Source of the DNA: Bacilli bacterium
GTDB lineage: Bacteria; Bacillota_I; Bacilli_A; RF39; UBA660
Assembly (NCBI GenBank): GCA_028698535.1
Contig: JAQVDA010000034.1
Span: forward strand, 1-7,205
Length of the DNA: 7,205 bases
Direction: 5' to 3'
The notes under the pieces are model-generated. The model was not told where the DNA came from. It was given only the letters and a program-made list of their open reading frames with translations, and did no database searches. Shown in pieces: positions 1 to 5,627 of the stretch; the first letter of the stretch is position 1; each line of letters begins with the position of its first letter. Both the position numbers and the translations under genes were made by a program.

Positions 1-441
1 AGTTATTATGTTCATTTAGGTGATGAATTAGTAATTTATGAAGAGGAAGTTTTAGAATGTAAACGACCTAATAAAACTAAAACAATTAAAATTCCAGAAG
101 AGGGTTATGTAATCCAGCCTGGTGAGTTATATTTAGCGAGAACAGTTGAATATACAGAAACTAATAATTTTGTTCCTCTATTAAATGGTCGATTTAGTTT
201 AGCGGCCTTAGGAATTACCATTCATATTACGGCGGGGTTTGGCGATAATGGTTTTAAGGGAACTTGGACTTTAGAAATATTTTGTATTAAACCCGTTCGA
301 ATCTATCCGAACATGAGAGTAGGACAACTAGCATATTTTCCTGTTATTGGCGAAGGGAATATTAAATATAAAGGCAAATATTTAAATCAAAAGAATGTAA
401 CTCCTAGTAAGTTGTATAAAGATTTTGAAATGATAAAATAA
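1..441 (+). CDS. dCTP deaminase-like protein, copy 1 (5' partial); retains catalytic Glu, lacks Ser/Arg of GRSSxxR
   Basis: The frame is open from base 1 to a TAA at 439-441, giving 146 residues; the start and roughly 30 N-terminal residues lie outside. The family (Dcd, trimeric dUTPase fold) deaminates dCTP to dUTP, or to dUMP in bifunctional forms, supplying dUMP for thymidylate synthesis. Visible family features are an SY..HLGDEL segment, IPEEGY, LYLARTVEYTE, the hairpin HITAGFGDNGF, TLEI with the catalytic Glu (codon at 274-276), and an intact C-terminus (KYKGKYLNQ...PSKLYKDF). What is odd is the phosphate/catalytic motif: canonical GRSSLxRLG reads GRFSLAALG here. The residues matching E. 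coli Ser111 and Arg115 are Phe (193-195) and Ala (205-207). As a homotrimer it should therefore be crippled. It lies 12 bases before a paralogue that has the opposite losses, so the two are probably cotranscribed. The family is certain; activity alone is doubtful. The symbol dcd is withheld because of the lost residues. Confidence 0.9.
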   Translation, partial: SYYVHLGDELVIYEEEVLECKRPNKTKTIKIPEEGYVIQPGELYLARTVEYTETNNFVPLLNGRFSLAALGITIHITAGFGDNGFKGTWTLEIFCIKPVRIYPNMRVGQLAYFPVIGEGNIKYKGKYLNQKNVTPSKLYKDFEMIK

Positions 442-453
442 TAGGAGGAAATT

Positions 454-957
454 ATGTTATCAGGCGAAGAAATAATAAGAGAAGTAGAACAAGGTAATAT
501 AGTAATAAAACCATTTAATAAAAATAAAGTTAATCCCAATAGTTATAATTTGACTTTAGATAATGAATTGATAGTTTATACTGATGATATATTAGATTGT
601 AAAAAAGAAAATAATAAAAAGAAAATAATAATACCTGAAGAAGGATATATATTACTTCCTAATCAGTTATATTTAGCTAAAACTAAGGAATATACCGAAA
701 GTTATAATTTTACACCACAGATAAGTGGAAGAAGTTCTATCGGTAGAATAGGACTTACTGTTCATATTTCGGCCGGATTTGGCTGGATTGGATTTAAAGG
801 GTCATGGGTGTTGGGATTATCATGTGTTAAACCAGTTAAGATATTTCCGGGAATGGAAATATGTCAAATTTGGTTTTTCCCCGTTATAGGCAATAAGAGT
901 ATTAAAAATCAAAGTAAGCATCTTAATGATAGAACAATTATAAATAGCAATTTGTAA
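454..957 (+). CDS. dCTP deaminase-like protein, copy 2; retains GRSSxxR, lacks hairpin Asp and catalytic Glu
   Basis: This complete gene of 167 residues starts at ATG 454 after AGGAGG (443-448, 5-base spacer), 12 bases after copy 1. The N-terminus (MLSGEEIIREVEQGNIVIKP, then PNSYNLTLDNEL) is typical of Dcd. It matches copy 1 without gaps over 117 positions (61 identical by hand count), up to the shared FPVIG. Residues 92-98 read GRSSIGR, so the equivalents of E. coli Ser111 and Arg115 are present (Ser94, Arg98). The hairpin, however, reads SAGFGWIGF, with Trp111 where the family has Asp. The catalytic Glu (E. coli Glu138) is Gly121 (codon 814-816). The C-terminal lid, which is KY.GKYLNQ...KLYKDF in copy 1, is shortened and degenerate (IKNQSKHLND...NSNL). 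The reading frame and the rest of the fold are well kept, which argues against simple decay. It is probably the partner subunit of copy 1; a regulatory or decaying paralogue is the alternative. Confidence 0.9.
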   Translation: MLSGEEIIREVEQGNIVIKPFNKNKVNPNSYNLTLDNELIVYTDDILDCKKENNKKKIIIPEEGYILLPNQLYLAKTKEYTESYNFTPQISGRSSIGRIGLTVHISAGFGWIGFKGSWVLGLSCVKPVKIFPGMEICQIWFFPVIGNKSIKNQSKHLNDRTIINSNL

Positions 958-1020
958 ATGAATTATGACTTGTTAATTAAAGTAAGTTCTAAATTGAAAT
1001 GGCAATATAAAGGTAGACAC

Positions 1021-1045
1021 AAAAAAGCAGGTGACTACTTTTTTT
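1021..1045 (-). terminator. Intrinsic terminator of the polytopic membrane protein gene; possibly bidirectional
   Basis: The arms 1021-1030 and 1035-1044 enclose a GTGA loop (TCAC on the - strand). Read as - strand RNA, all ten pairs form, including one U-G wobble at 1037/1028, and the descending arm ends in six U. Read as + strand RNA, the same position is a C-A mismatch, so the hairpin is better suited to the - strand gene. It could still help stop the convergent dCTP deaminase pair, because seven T follow on that strand too. The ascending arm contains the TAG stop codon (1035-1037) of the - strand gene. Confidence 0.7.
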
Positions 1046-2639
1046 GCTTTAATTGATATATATATTGCTTATTTCGCACATTAAAGATTATTTCTATCCG
1101 TGATGCCGCTTCTAAATTACTAAGTACTTCAATAAAAACACTATTCCCTTTATAATAGGTTGGAGTTCGATTGATTAAATCTAACGAATGAGTAAATACT
1201 TGATCCCCTTGATAATATCTAATTAAACCAAAAGATTTAATTAAATCAAAACAATTATTAATACCAGGAATATTAACCTTACTATCTAAGTCAAAGTCAA
1301 CATCTAATTTAAGAATGGTTTTTGAGTACTTACTAAGGGTCCCCGCTTTAACAACATCAATTGTATCGTGACATTCACCCATTACACATAAAGCATATTG
1401 AACTAAAAATTCATCTTTTATTTCGTAATCATTTATTTTTAACATCGTTTGACCCAATAAAGACTGACCTAACCACATCTCTTCCATTAAAGAATACTGA
1501 CCCACCATATCAACTTGTTTTAAATCTTTCGGTTTTAAATGAACTCGTTCATAATTAACCCTATTGCCAACTACACTAGTTAAAGCCTCTAAAGTCATAT
1601 CCCCTCTAAAATCAATCTGATCTATTTCATACACCAAAATATAAAGGTATTTATTATTAGGCATTAAAACCTGATTGGTATAACCTAATCCTAAATCAAA
1701 GAAAGAATGATATTTATCTAACACTGGGAGATATCTTTGATTTTTAATAACTAAGTGGTAATTTTCTATATTTAACTCGGCGGGATCAGTTAGTATATTC
1801 TCCACTTCTAGTTTTATAATAACATAATTAAAGTCTTTCGTAATAATGGTTCCCCGATAATTTTTATCGGTTTTATAGGAATTAACTACCTTAATATAAT
1901 TTTTATTCGTTTTTACTAATTGATTTTCACTAAAAACGGGATTAAATAAGGTCGCCCTTAAAACTAAACTAATAATCATGATAAATAAACCAATCCCTAG
2001 GCACATACTAATCACAATAATATTTTCTAACAAGGCATACTTTAAAATCCTAATTTGTCTTCTTAATTTTGTCCTAAAAACATTCGCATCTACACCAACT
2101 ACTACTTCAAACTCTTCTTCATCTTTTGCTGTAATATCTAATTCTTCTAAATCAGCTTCAAAGTCAAACTTTTTAATATTAAAACCAGTTGAGGTAAATA
2201 AGGCATTCGCTAATATTACATATTGAACAAAAGAAAAAATTAAGACTAAATCTCTCGTTAATCTAATTTTCCGCGGGTCAATAATGGCCATTTGCATTTC
2301 TTTTAAGTTAGAACGGCTAATTAAAAAAATTATAATCATAACCAGATAAAATATAATAGTTACTAGATAATATAAACGCGGTTTATTCTTAACCCGCATT
2401 AATAAAAATATTACGGTCATAATGGCGGTGATGATAATGACTAGTACAAAGATATGAAAAGGAACATAGGTAGAGGGTAATTGTCCTTCGTGACGAAAAT
2501 AACCCCTCTGAATATAAGCATTAAAGAAATTTAATAAATGATATGTTTTAAAAGTAACATAACTCATTAAAAAAGCAACCATAAAATGAATTAAACGGAA
2601 ATTCTTAATTAAAAAAGCGTAAGGTTTTCTAAAAATCAT
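1035..2639 (-). CDS. Polytopic membrane protein with five predicted TM segments and a C-terminal DUF4352-like extracytoplasmic domain
   Basis: I do not recognise this gene. From ATG 2639 it encodes 534 residues. Hydrophobic segments lie at about 16-38, 62-82, 90-108, 131-150 and 212-238. Between TM4 and TM5 is a loop that is strongly acidic (residues 168-191, rich in Asp/Glu) and then basic (RTKLRRQIRILK), presumably cytoplasmic. The last 295 residues follow TM5 and should face outside. Within them, about residues 272-350 (NYVIIKLEVENILTDPAELN onward, then LMPNNKYLYILVYEID) resemble the pattern of DUF4352/telokin-like domains: a conserved-strand NN or N-x-x motif, a polar loop, then a PGE-like turn before a beta strand. 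That is a pattern judgement only. An in-frame ATG at 2666 lies inside the TATAAT promoter element and has no ribosome site, so ATG 2639 behind AGGAG is preferred. It sits alone between the upstream operon's terminator and its own. Likely envelope role; function unknown. Confidence 0.8.
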   Translation of the reverse strand: MIFRKPYAFLIKNFRLIHFMVAFLMSYVTFKTYHLLNFFNAYIQRGYFRHEGQLPSTYVPFHIFVLVIIITAIMTVIFLLMRVKNKPRLYYLVTIIFYLVMIIIFLISRSNLKEMQMAIIDPRKIRLTRDLVLIFSFVQYVILANALFTSTGFNIKKFDFEADLEELDITAKDEEEFEVVVGVDANVFRTKLRRQIRILKYALLENIIVISMCLGIGLFIMIISLVLRATLFNPVFSENQLVKTNKNYIKVVNSYKTDKNYRGTIITKDFNYVIIKLEVENILTDPAELNIENYHLVIKNQRYLPVLDKYHSFFDLGLGYTNQVLMPNNKYLYILVYEIDQIDFRGDMTLEALTSVVGNRVNYERVHLKPKDLKQVDMVGQYSLMEEMWLGQSLLGQTMLKINDYEIKDEFLVQYALCVMGECHDTIDVVKAGTLSKYSKTILKLDVDFDLDSKVNIPGINNCFDLIKSFGLIRYYQGDQVFTHSLDLINRTPTYYKGNSVFIEVLSNLEAASRIEIIFNVRNKQYIYQLKQKK

Positions 2640-2647
2640 TATCTCAT

Positions 2648-2652
2648 CTCCT
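2648..2652 (-). promoter_or_regulatory. Ribosome binding site AGGAG fixing the start at 2639
   Basis: AGGAG lies eight bases before ATG 2639. The longer in-frame start at 2666 lies upstream of this site and overlaps the -10 hexamer, so it would not be within the mRNA. Confidence 0.75.
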
Positions 2653-2664
2653 ATTGTATTTATC

Positions 2665-2670
2665 ATTATA
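2665..2670 (-). promoter_or_regulatory. -10 box TATAAT of the polytopic membrane protein gene
   Basis: A perfect TATAAT on the - strand lies 25 bases before the chosen start. No good -35 is seen: the hexamer at 17-base spacing is the T-run of the preceding terminator (2688-2693). The promoter may be weak or factor-dependent. Its downstream sequence closely resembles that of the promoter at 5591-5596. Confidence 0.45.
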
Positions 2671-2685
2671 TACTAATTGTCAGCC

Positions 2686-2726
2686 AAAAAAAAGACTATA
2701 AACAAATTATCCTTTGTCTATAGTCT
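2686..2726 (-). terminator. Strong intrinsic terminator after the LysM gene
   Basis: The arms 2713-2726 and 2693-2706 are complementary over 14 bases around a six-base loop (2707-2712). On the - strand the only irregular pair is a G-U wobble; on the + strand it would be an A-C mismatch. A run of eight T on the - strand (2693-2686) begins at the last base of the stem. It lies 22 bases past the LysM stop codon and separates that unit from the next gene. Confidence 0.88.
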
Positions 2727-2747
2727 AATAATATTACTATTCTTGTT

Positions 2748-3227
2748 TTACTTAAAGATAATCATCTGCTCTGGCAATAGATATATTTCTTTATTTAAAG
2801 CCAATAGTTTTTCAGGTGTGGTTTGGAAACGTTTAGTTACATCAGTAAATGTTTCACCGGGTTCAACAATATGAATTTTTACATCTTCACGCGGGATGAT
2901 GAGACTTTGCCCAGGATATATATAAGCATAAACATCTAGGCCATTAATTAACGCCAAAATTTCTGGGCGAACATTATATTGACTACCAATCGCATATAAT
3001 GTATCACCCGCTTTAACTGTATAAGTAAAAAAATTATTATTTAAGCCAGTGGGTGGTTGTTGTGTAGTCTCCGGCTCTGTTTTTGGTATCAAAAGTTCGC
3101 GCCCCATTATCAATGTCATGCCTGGTTGAATCCCATTTATTCTTTTTAATTCTTCTACTGAAATATTAAATTGTTTCGCAATACCTTCAATGGTATCACC
3201 TGTTTTGACAACATATCTATCATACAT
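2748..3227 (-). CDS. Triple-LysM domain protein without a signal peptide
   Basis: The gene encodes 159 residues from ATG 3227, preceded by AGGAGG (3236-3241, eight-base spacer). LysM domains bind the glycan strands of peptidoglycan or chitin-type GlcNAc polymers. Three copies are visible: residues 5-48 (YVVKTGDTIEGIAKQF, ending ELLIP), 68-112 (YTVKAGDTLYAIGSQY, ending SLIIP) and a diverged third at 118-158 (HIVEPGETFTDVTKRF, ending QMIIFK). A Pro/Thr/Gln-rich linker (49-66) joins the first two. There is no catalytic domain and no signal peptide or membrane segment: the first LysM begins at residue 5. In Bacillota, LysM proteins without signals include spore-coat and cortex-associated proteins, so a sporulation-related, intracellular-assembly or non-classically exported role is possible. 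It follows the 3277-4584 gene by 49 bases with no terminator between. A TATAAT at 3249-3254 could give an internal promoter, but its -35 is poor. Confidence 0.88.
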   Translation of the reverse strand: MYDRYVVKTGDTIEGIAKQFNISVEELKRINGIQPGMTLIMGRELLIPKTEPETTQQPPTGLNNNFFTYTVKAGDTLYAIGSQYNVRPEILALINGLDVYAYIYPGQSLIIPREDVKIHIVEPGETFTDVTKRFQTTPEKLLALNKEIYLLPEQMIIFK

Positions 3228-3235
3228 AATACTCC

Positions 3236-3241
3236 CCTCCT
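3236..3241 (-). promoter_or_regulatory. Strong ribosome binding site AGGAGG of the LysM gene
   Basis: AGGAGG, extending to AGGAGGGGAG, lies eight bases before ATG 3227. It confirms that translation starts directly at the first LysM domain, so the missing signal peptide is not a start-codon artefact. Confidence 0.75.
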
Positions 3242-3276
3242 AGGTATTATTATATGATAAAGGTCTATATTGGTTA

Positions 3277-4584
3277 TTATTCCTTACTATAAACATCATA
3301 GATATTAGAAGTATTAAAAAATAATTCAAAGTGCTTAATAACTGGTTTTAACTTAAAACGGTCATGATACACATAAATTGTATCTTTGTTAATAAAATAA
3401 ATATAATCATTAATATATTTAATATTACTCATCTCATTAGTGGTAAATAAATATGTTATATATTCCGGTCTTTGTTTATTTGCCCGATAAACATTTATTT
3501 GATTATTAATCTTTTTATATAAATAATAATAACCATCAGTATCCCCTAAAACACTATCTATTTTTTCATAACCCTTGTTTTGATAATAAGGGGGAATAAC
3601 AAATTCGCGTGTAAATAACTTACTAGTATTAGCTTCGGAAATACTAATATTTTGCCACTTTCCATTATAATGTTTAATACCACTATCAACATCGCCAACT
3701 TTAATCGCGGTAGCCCGCTTAGGGTCTACTTCATACTGATATTTATTATCGCGGTCATAGATATATAACTTCTTATCAACCACCCCTTGAATATAACTAT
3801 CATAGGAAACATCATCAACTAGGGTAGCATCTTTTTTTGACCCAATTGCCACATCAACAATAATAAAACGATTATAACTAAATTGCCGATCATAATTAGG
3901 CACTACATAATACTTATCAACTAATACCCCTAGTTTATTTTCATAATTAGTGGTACGAATAAGTAGAGTTATTTCTCTTATATCATCTTTTTTAATAGTT
4001 ATAATACCATCATAATTCCACAAAACAATAGTATGCTTATCAACGATATTATTAGTTGCTATATCAATATCATTCATATTATAAAAGGAACTTTCCATAT
4101 GCGCCCAGTTTAAATATTGATAATGATAATTTTTTTCCAAATCATTAACAAATAAATCTAGTTCCTTATTGTGGCCACTAATGGTTGTATAATTAATAAA
4201 AGAATCATCTAATAAGCATAATACATCAATACTAAGTCTTCTATTTCGAAAGATAGGATAAATACACTTAATATTACTATCTTCGTAATACTTAATATCT
4301 TTTATTAATCTTTGGTAACGGGTATGTGGATTTATTATTTTAAAAACAAAGAGTGGGTCACCCTCTCTTTCTAATTTTACCTCAAAAAAATAATTAGGTT
4401 TATCTTGTTCATACCGATTGACCGTTTTGGCACTAGCCATAAAGGTTTCTTTAATATAAAAAGTATGGTTTTCTTGTTCTAACTCGTAAACAATATTGTG
4501 TTTACCAACAATAAAAACATTAACAACTTTGGTTAAAATACCAACCATCGCAAAAATAATTAATATATATATAATTTTTTTCAT
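3277..4584 (-). CDS. Membrane-anchored beta-rich extracytoplasmic protein, possibly a beta-propeller
   Basis: I do not recognise this gene. From ATG 4584 it encodes 435 residues. The N-terminus MKKIIYILIIFAMVGILTKV is a single hydrophobic anchor or uncleaved signal (about residues 3-24). The remainder is hydrophilic, rich in Tyr, Asn, Asp and Lys, and reads as alternating beta strands. Three segments look like propeller blades of the type display-strand, turn, YxY/VY: about 269-297 (VVDKKLYIYDRDNKYQYEVD), 349-379 (TDGYYYLYKK...INVYRANK) and 388-416 (NDYIYFINKDTIYVYHDRF). This is pattern resemblance, not proof. No catalytic motif or LPXTG sorting signal is seen. A GTG at 4593 is also in frame, but AGGTG (4591-4595) overlaps it and is placed six bases before the ATG. 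It lies 39 bases after the PH-domain gene and 49 before the LysM gene, consistent with one operon. A role as a surface sensor or binding protein is only a guess. Confidence 0.78.
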   Translation of the reverse strand: MKKIIYILIIFAMVGILTKVVNVFIVGKHNIVYELEQENHTFYIKETFMASAKTVNRYEQDKPNYFFEVKLEREGDPLFVFKIINPHTRYQRLIKDIKYYEDSNIKCIYPIFRNRRLSIDVLCLLDDSFINYTTISGHNKELDLFVNDLEKNYHYQYLNWAHMESSFYNMNDIDIATNNIVDKHTIVLWNYDGIITIKKDDIREITLLIRTTNYENKLGVLVDKYYVVPNYDRQFSYNRFIIVDVAIGSKKDATLVDDVSYDSYIQGVVDKKLYIYDRDNKYQYEVDPKRATAIKVGDVDSGIKHYNGKWQNISISEANTSKLFTREFVIPPYYQNKGYEKIDSVLGDTDGYYYLYKKINNQINVYRANKQRPEYITYLFTTNEMSNIKYINDYIYFINKDTIYVYHDRFKLKPVIKHFELFFNTSNIYDVYSKE

Positions 4585-4590
4585 TGCCCA

Positions 4591-4595
4591 CACCT
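4591..4595 (-). promoter_or_regulatory. Ribosome binding site AGGTG fixing the start at 4584
   Basis: AGGTG sits six bases before ATG 4584. The alternative GTG (4593) overlaps this motif and would lack its own site. Confidence 0.55.
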
Positions 4596-4623
4596 ACTTT
4601 ATCAAGACCAAACTATTTTTTCT

Positions 4624-5070
4624 CTACGGACTAGCTGGTGGTCGTATTCCATATCTTCTCTTTTCTCTAATCATAAAATCGGTTATTTTGGTTTCAATTT
4701 CCACCGCCGCTTTTTTATCTATATTTGATAGATAAACAACTTCCTTAACGGTATCAATCGTAATCTTTGCCCAGATTAGTCCCATTCTAACAGTTAAGTC
4801 GTTAAACAAATCGGGAGTAATCGAATAAAGGTTGTAACCCCATAATAACTTTTTTTGGGCTACTAGAAGTCGCCGATTAGTTAAAGCAATAACACAAGTA
4901 TGAATAATATCAACTGGGCTTTCGCTTAACTGGGCCGCAAAAATATAAGTTACACGTTCACCAGGGTTTAAATGTTTTTCAATAACCCGCGTATGAGCTT
5001 TTAAACGAAAACTCATCGTAAAGCCATACTTATTTTTAAAGGTCTTTATCTGCTCATATATACTATTCAT
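4624..5070 (-). CDS. YokE-like bacterial PH-domain protein
   Basis: From ATG 5070 the gene encodes 148 residues. Residues about 33-125 fit the YokE-like bacterial PH family: a PGERVTYIFAAQ opening strand, then VIALTNRRLLVAQKK, which is the family's hallmark TNRRLL turn, a KLLWGYNLYSIT segment, further strands (WAKITIDTVKEVVYLSN) and a C-terminal helix (KKAAVEIETKITDFMIREKR). A basic, helical N-terminus precedes it, and the protein ends in a short Pro-rich tail (RPPASP). No signal peptide or membrane span is present, so it is probably cytoplasmic, perhaps at the inner membrane face. Such domains are thought to bind proteins or lipids; the partner is unknown. It starts 18 bases after the thioredoxin-like gene's TAG. 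An in-frame GTG at 5085 is only three bases after that stop and has no well-placed ribosome site, so the ATG is preferred. Confidence 0.8.
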   Translation of the reverse strand: MNSIYEQIKTFKNKYGFTMSFRLKAHTRVIEKHLNPGERVTYIFAAQLSESPVDIIHTCVIALTNRRLLVAQKKLLWGYNLYSITPDLFNDLTVRMGLIWAKITIDTVKEVVYLSNIDKKAAVEIETKITDFMIREKRRYGIRPPASP

Positions 5071-5076
5071 ATTAAT

Positions 5077-5082
5077 TCCTCT
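5077..5082 (-). promoter_or_regulatory. Ribosome binding site AGAGGA fixing the start at 5070
   Basis: AGAGGA lies six bases before ATG 5070 and downstream of the alternative GTG at 5085, favouring the ATG. Confidence 0.6.
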
Positions 5083-5088
5083 CACCTT

Positions 5089-5571
5089 CTAATTTATAAA
5101 ACCATTAGTTTTTAAAAAGTTAATCATCGTTGTCTCATCAGCTGAACCAACGTGCTTATCAATAATATCGCTTTCACTAACAACTAAAATTAAAGGAATA
5201 CCCCACTCCCCACCACGAAGAAATTCATGGGAATTATACAAAGCTTCCCCCTCTTCGTTTTGCAAGTTAGAAAGATTAACAAAGTTAATAACAACATCAT
5301 ATTGATTGATAATGCTATCTAGTACTGGATTAATTTGTTGACAAGCCCCACACCCGGGGTCTCCAATATAGATAATGCTTTTTTCAGAAGATTTAAATAA
5401 TTCTAAATAATCAGCCACACTAATTGTTTTTACCTCACTAACCGCATGTTGATTTTTATCAACCGCCTCAACTTTGACGGCTCTCATTTCGCCCAAAATA
5501 AAACTTAATATTAATATTAAAGCCGCCCCGATTAAAGTTATAATACTAATTTTTTCTTTTAACCATTTCAT
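5089..5571 (-). CDS. Membrane-anchored thioredoxin-like protein (CGAC active site)
   Basis: The gene encodes 160 residues from ATG 5571. A basic N-terminus (MKWLKEK) and a hydrophobic span (about residues 9-27) anchor the protein, leaving the thioredoxin fold outside the membrane. The redox motif CGAC (Cys74, Cys77) sits in IYIGDPGCGACQQINPVLDS, and the cis-proline is Pro126 in WGIPLILVV; both are the hallmarks of an active thiol-disulfide protein. The IYIGxPxCxxCxxxxPxL pattern is closest to the bacteriocin-accessory (PedC-like) and general thioredoxin-family proteins rather than ResA/TlpA. It could reduce or form disulfides in exported proteins. The polytopic protein and the LysM product have few cysteines, so the substrate is not obvious. 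An in-frame ATG at 5592 lies within the -10 box, so GGGAG-preceded ATG 5571 is chosen. It is the first gene of the probable four-gene unit. Confidence 0.88.
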   Translation of the reverse strand: MKWLKEKISIITLIGAALILILSFILGEMRAVKVEAVDKNQHAVSEVKTISVADYLELFKSSEKSIIYIGDPGCGACQQINPVLDSIINQYDVVINFVNLSNLQNEEGEALYNSHEFLRGGEWGIPLILVVSESDIIDKHVGSADETTMINFLKTNGFIN

Positions 5572-5578
5572 AATCTCA

Positions 5579-5583
5579 CTCCC
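5579..5583 (-). promoter_or_regulatory. Ribosome binding site GGGAG fixing the start at 5571
   Basis: GGGAG lies seven bases before ATG 5571. The longer in-frame start (5592) is upstream of it and within the promoter. Confidence 0.7.
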
Positions 5584-5590
5584 TATTGTC

Positions 5591-5619
5591 ATTATATATT
5601 CTTCCCATCATATATTCAA
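5591..5619 (-). promoter_or_regulatory. Sigma-A-type promoter of the thioredoxin/PH/LysM unit
   Basis: On the - strand, TTGAAT (5619-5614) and a perfect TATAAT (5596-5591) are separated by exactly 17 bases. This is the best promoter in the window. Transcription should start near 5584, giving a leader of only about 13-15 bases before ATG 5571. It lies just beyond the M23 gene stop, and no terminator separates the two, so read-through from the M23 gene is possible as well. Confidence 0.72.
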
Positions 5620-5627
5620 TAGCAAAG

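Noticed and set aside
1..957. Interpretation of copy 1 or copy 2 as a simple pseudogene
   Set aside because: Both frames are intact, the remaining fold residues are well conserved, copy 2 has a strong ribosome site, and the substitutions fall on complementary motifs rather than at random. Decay cannot be fully excluded for copy 2's tail.
958..1056. A 32-codon open frame beginning ATG directly after the copy 2 stop (TAAATG) on the + strand
   Set aside because: It has no ribosome site of its own, runs through the terminator hairpin and into the opposing gene, and shows no family resemblance. Translational coupling is conceivable but unsupported.
1361..2226. Short + strand open frames at 1361-1558 and 1978-2226
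   Set aside because: They lie wholly antisense to the well-supported polytopic membrane protein and look like its mirror; no ribosome sites.
2677..2874. + strand open frame of 65 codons
   Set aside because: It covers the LysM gene's terminator and 3' end in antisense; hydrophobic residues arise from the A/T-rich hairpin region.
4496..4735. + strand open frame of 79 codons spanning a gene junction
   Set aside because: Antisense to the starts and ends of two convincing - strand genes; its hydrophobicity mirrors their codons.
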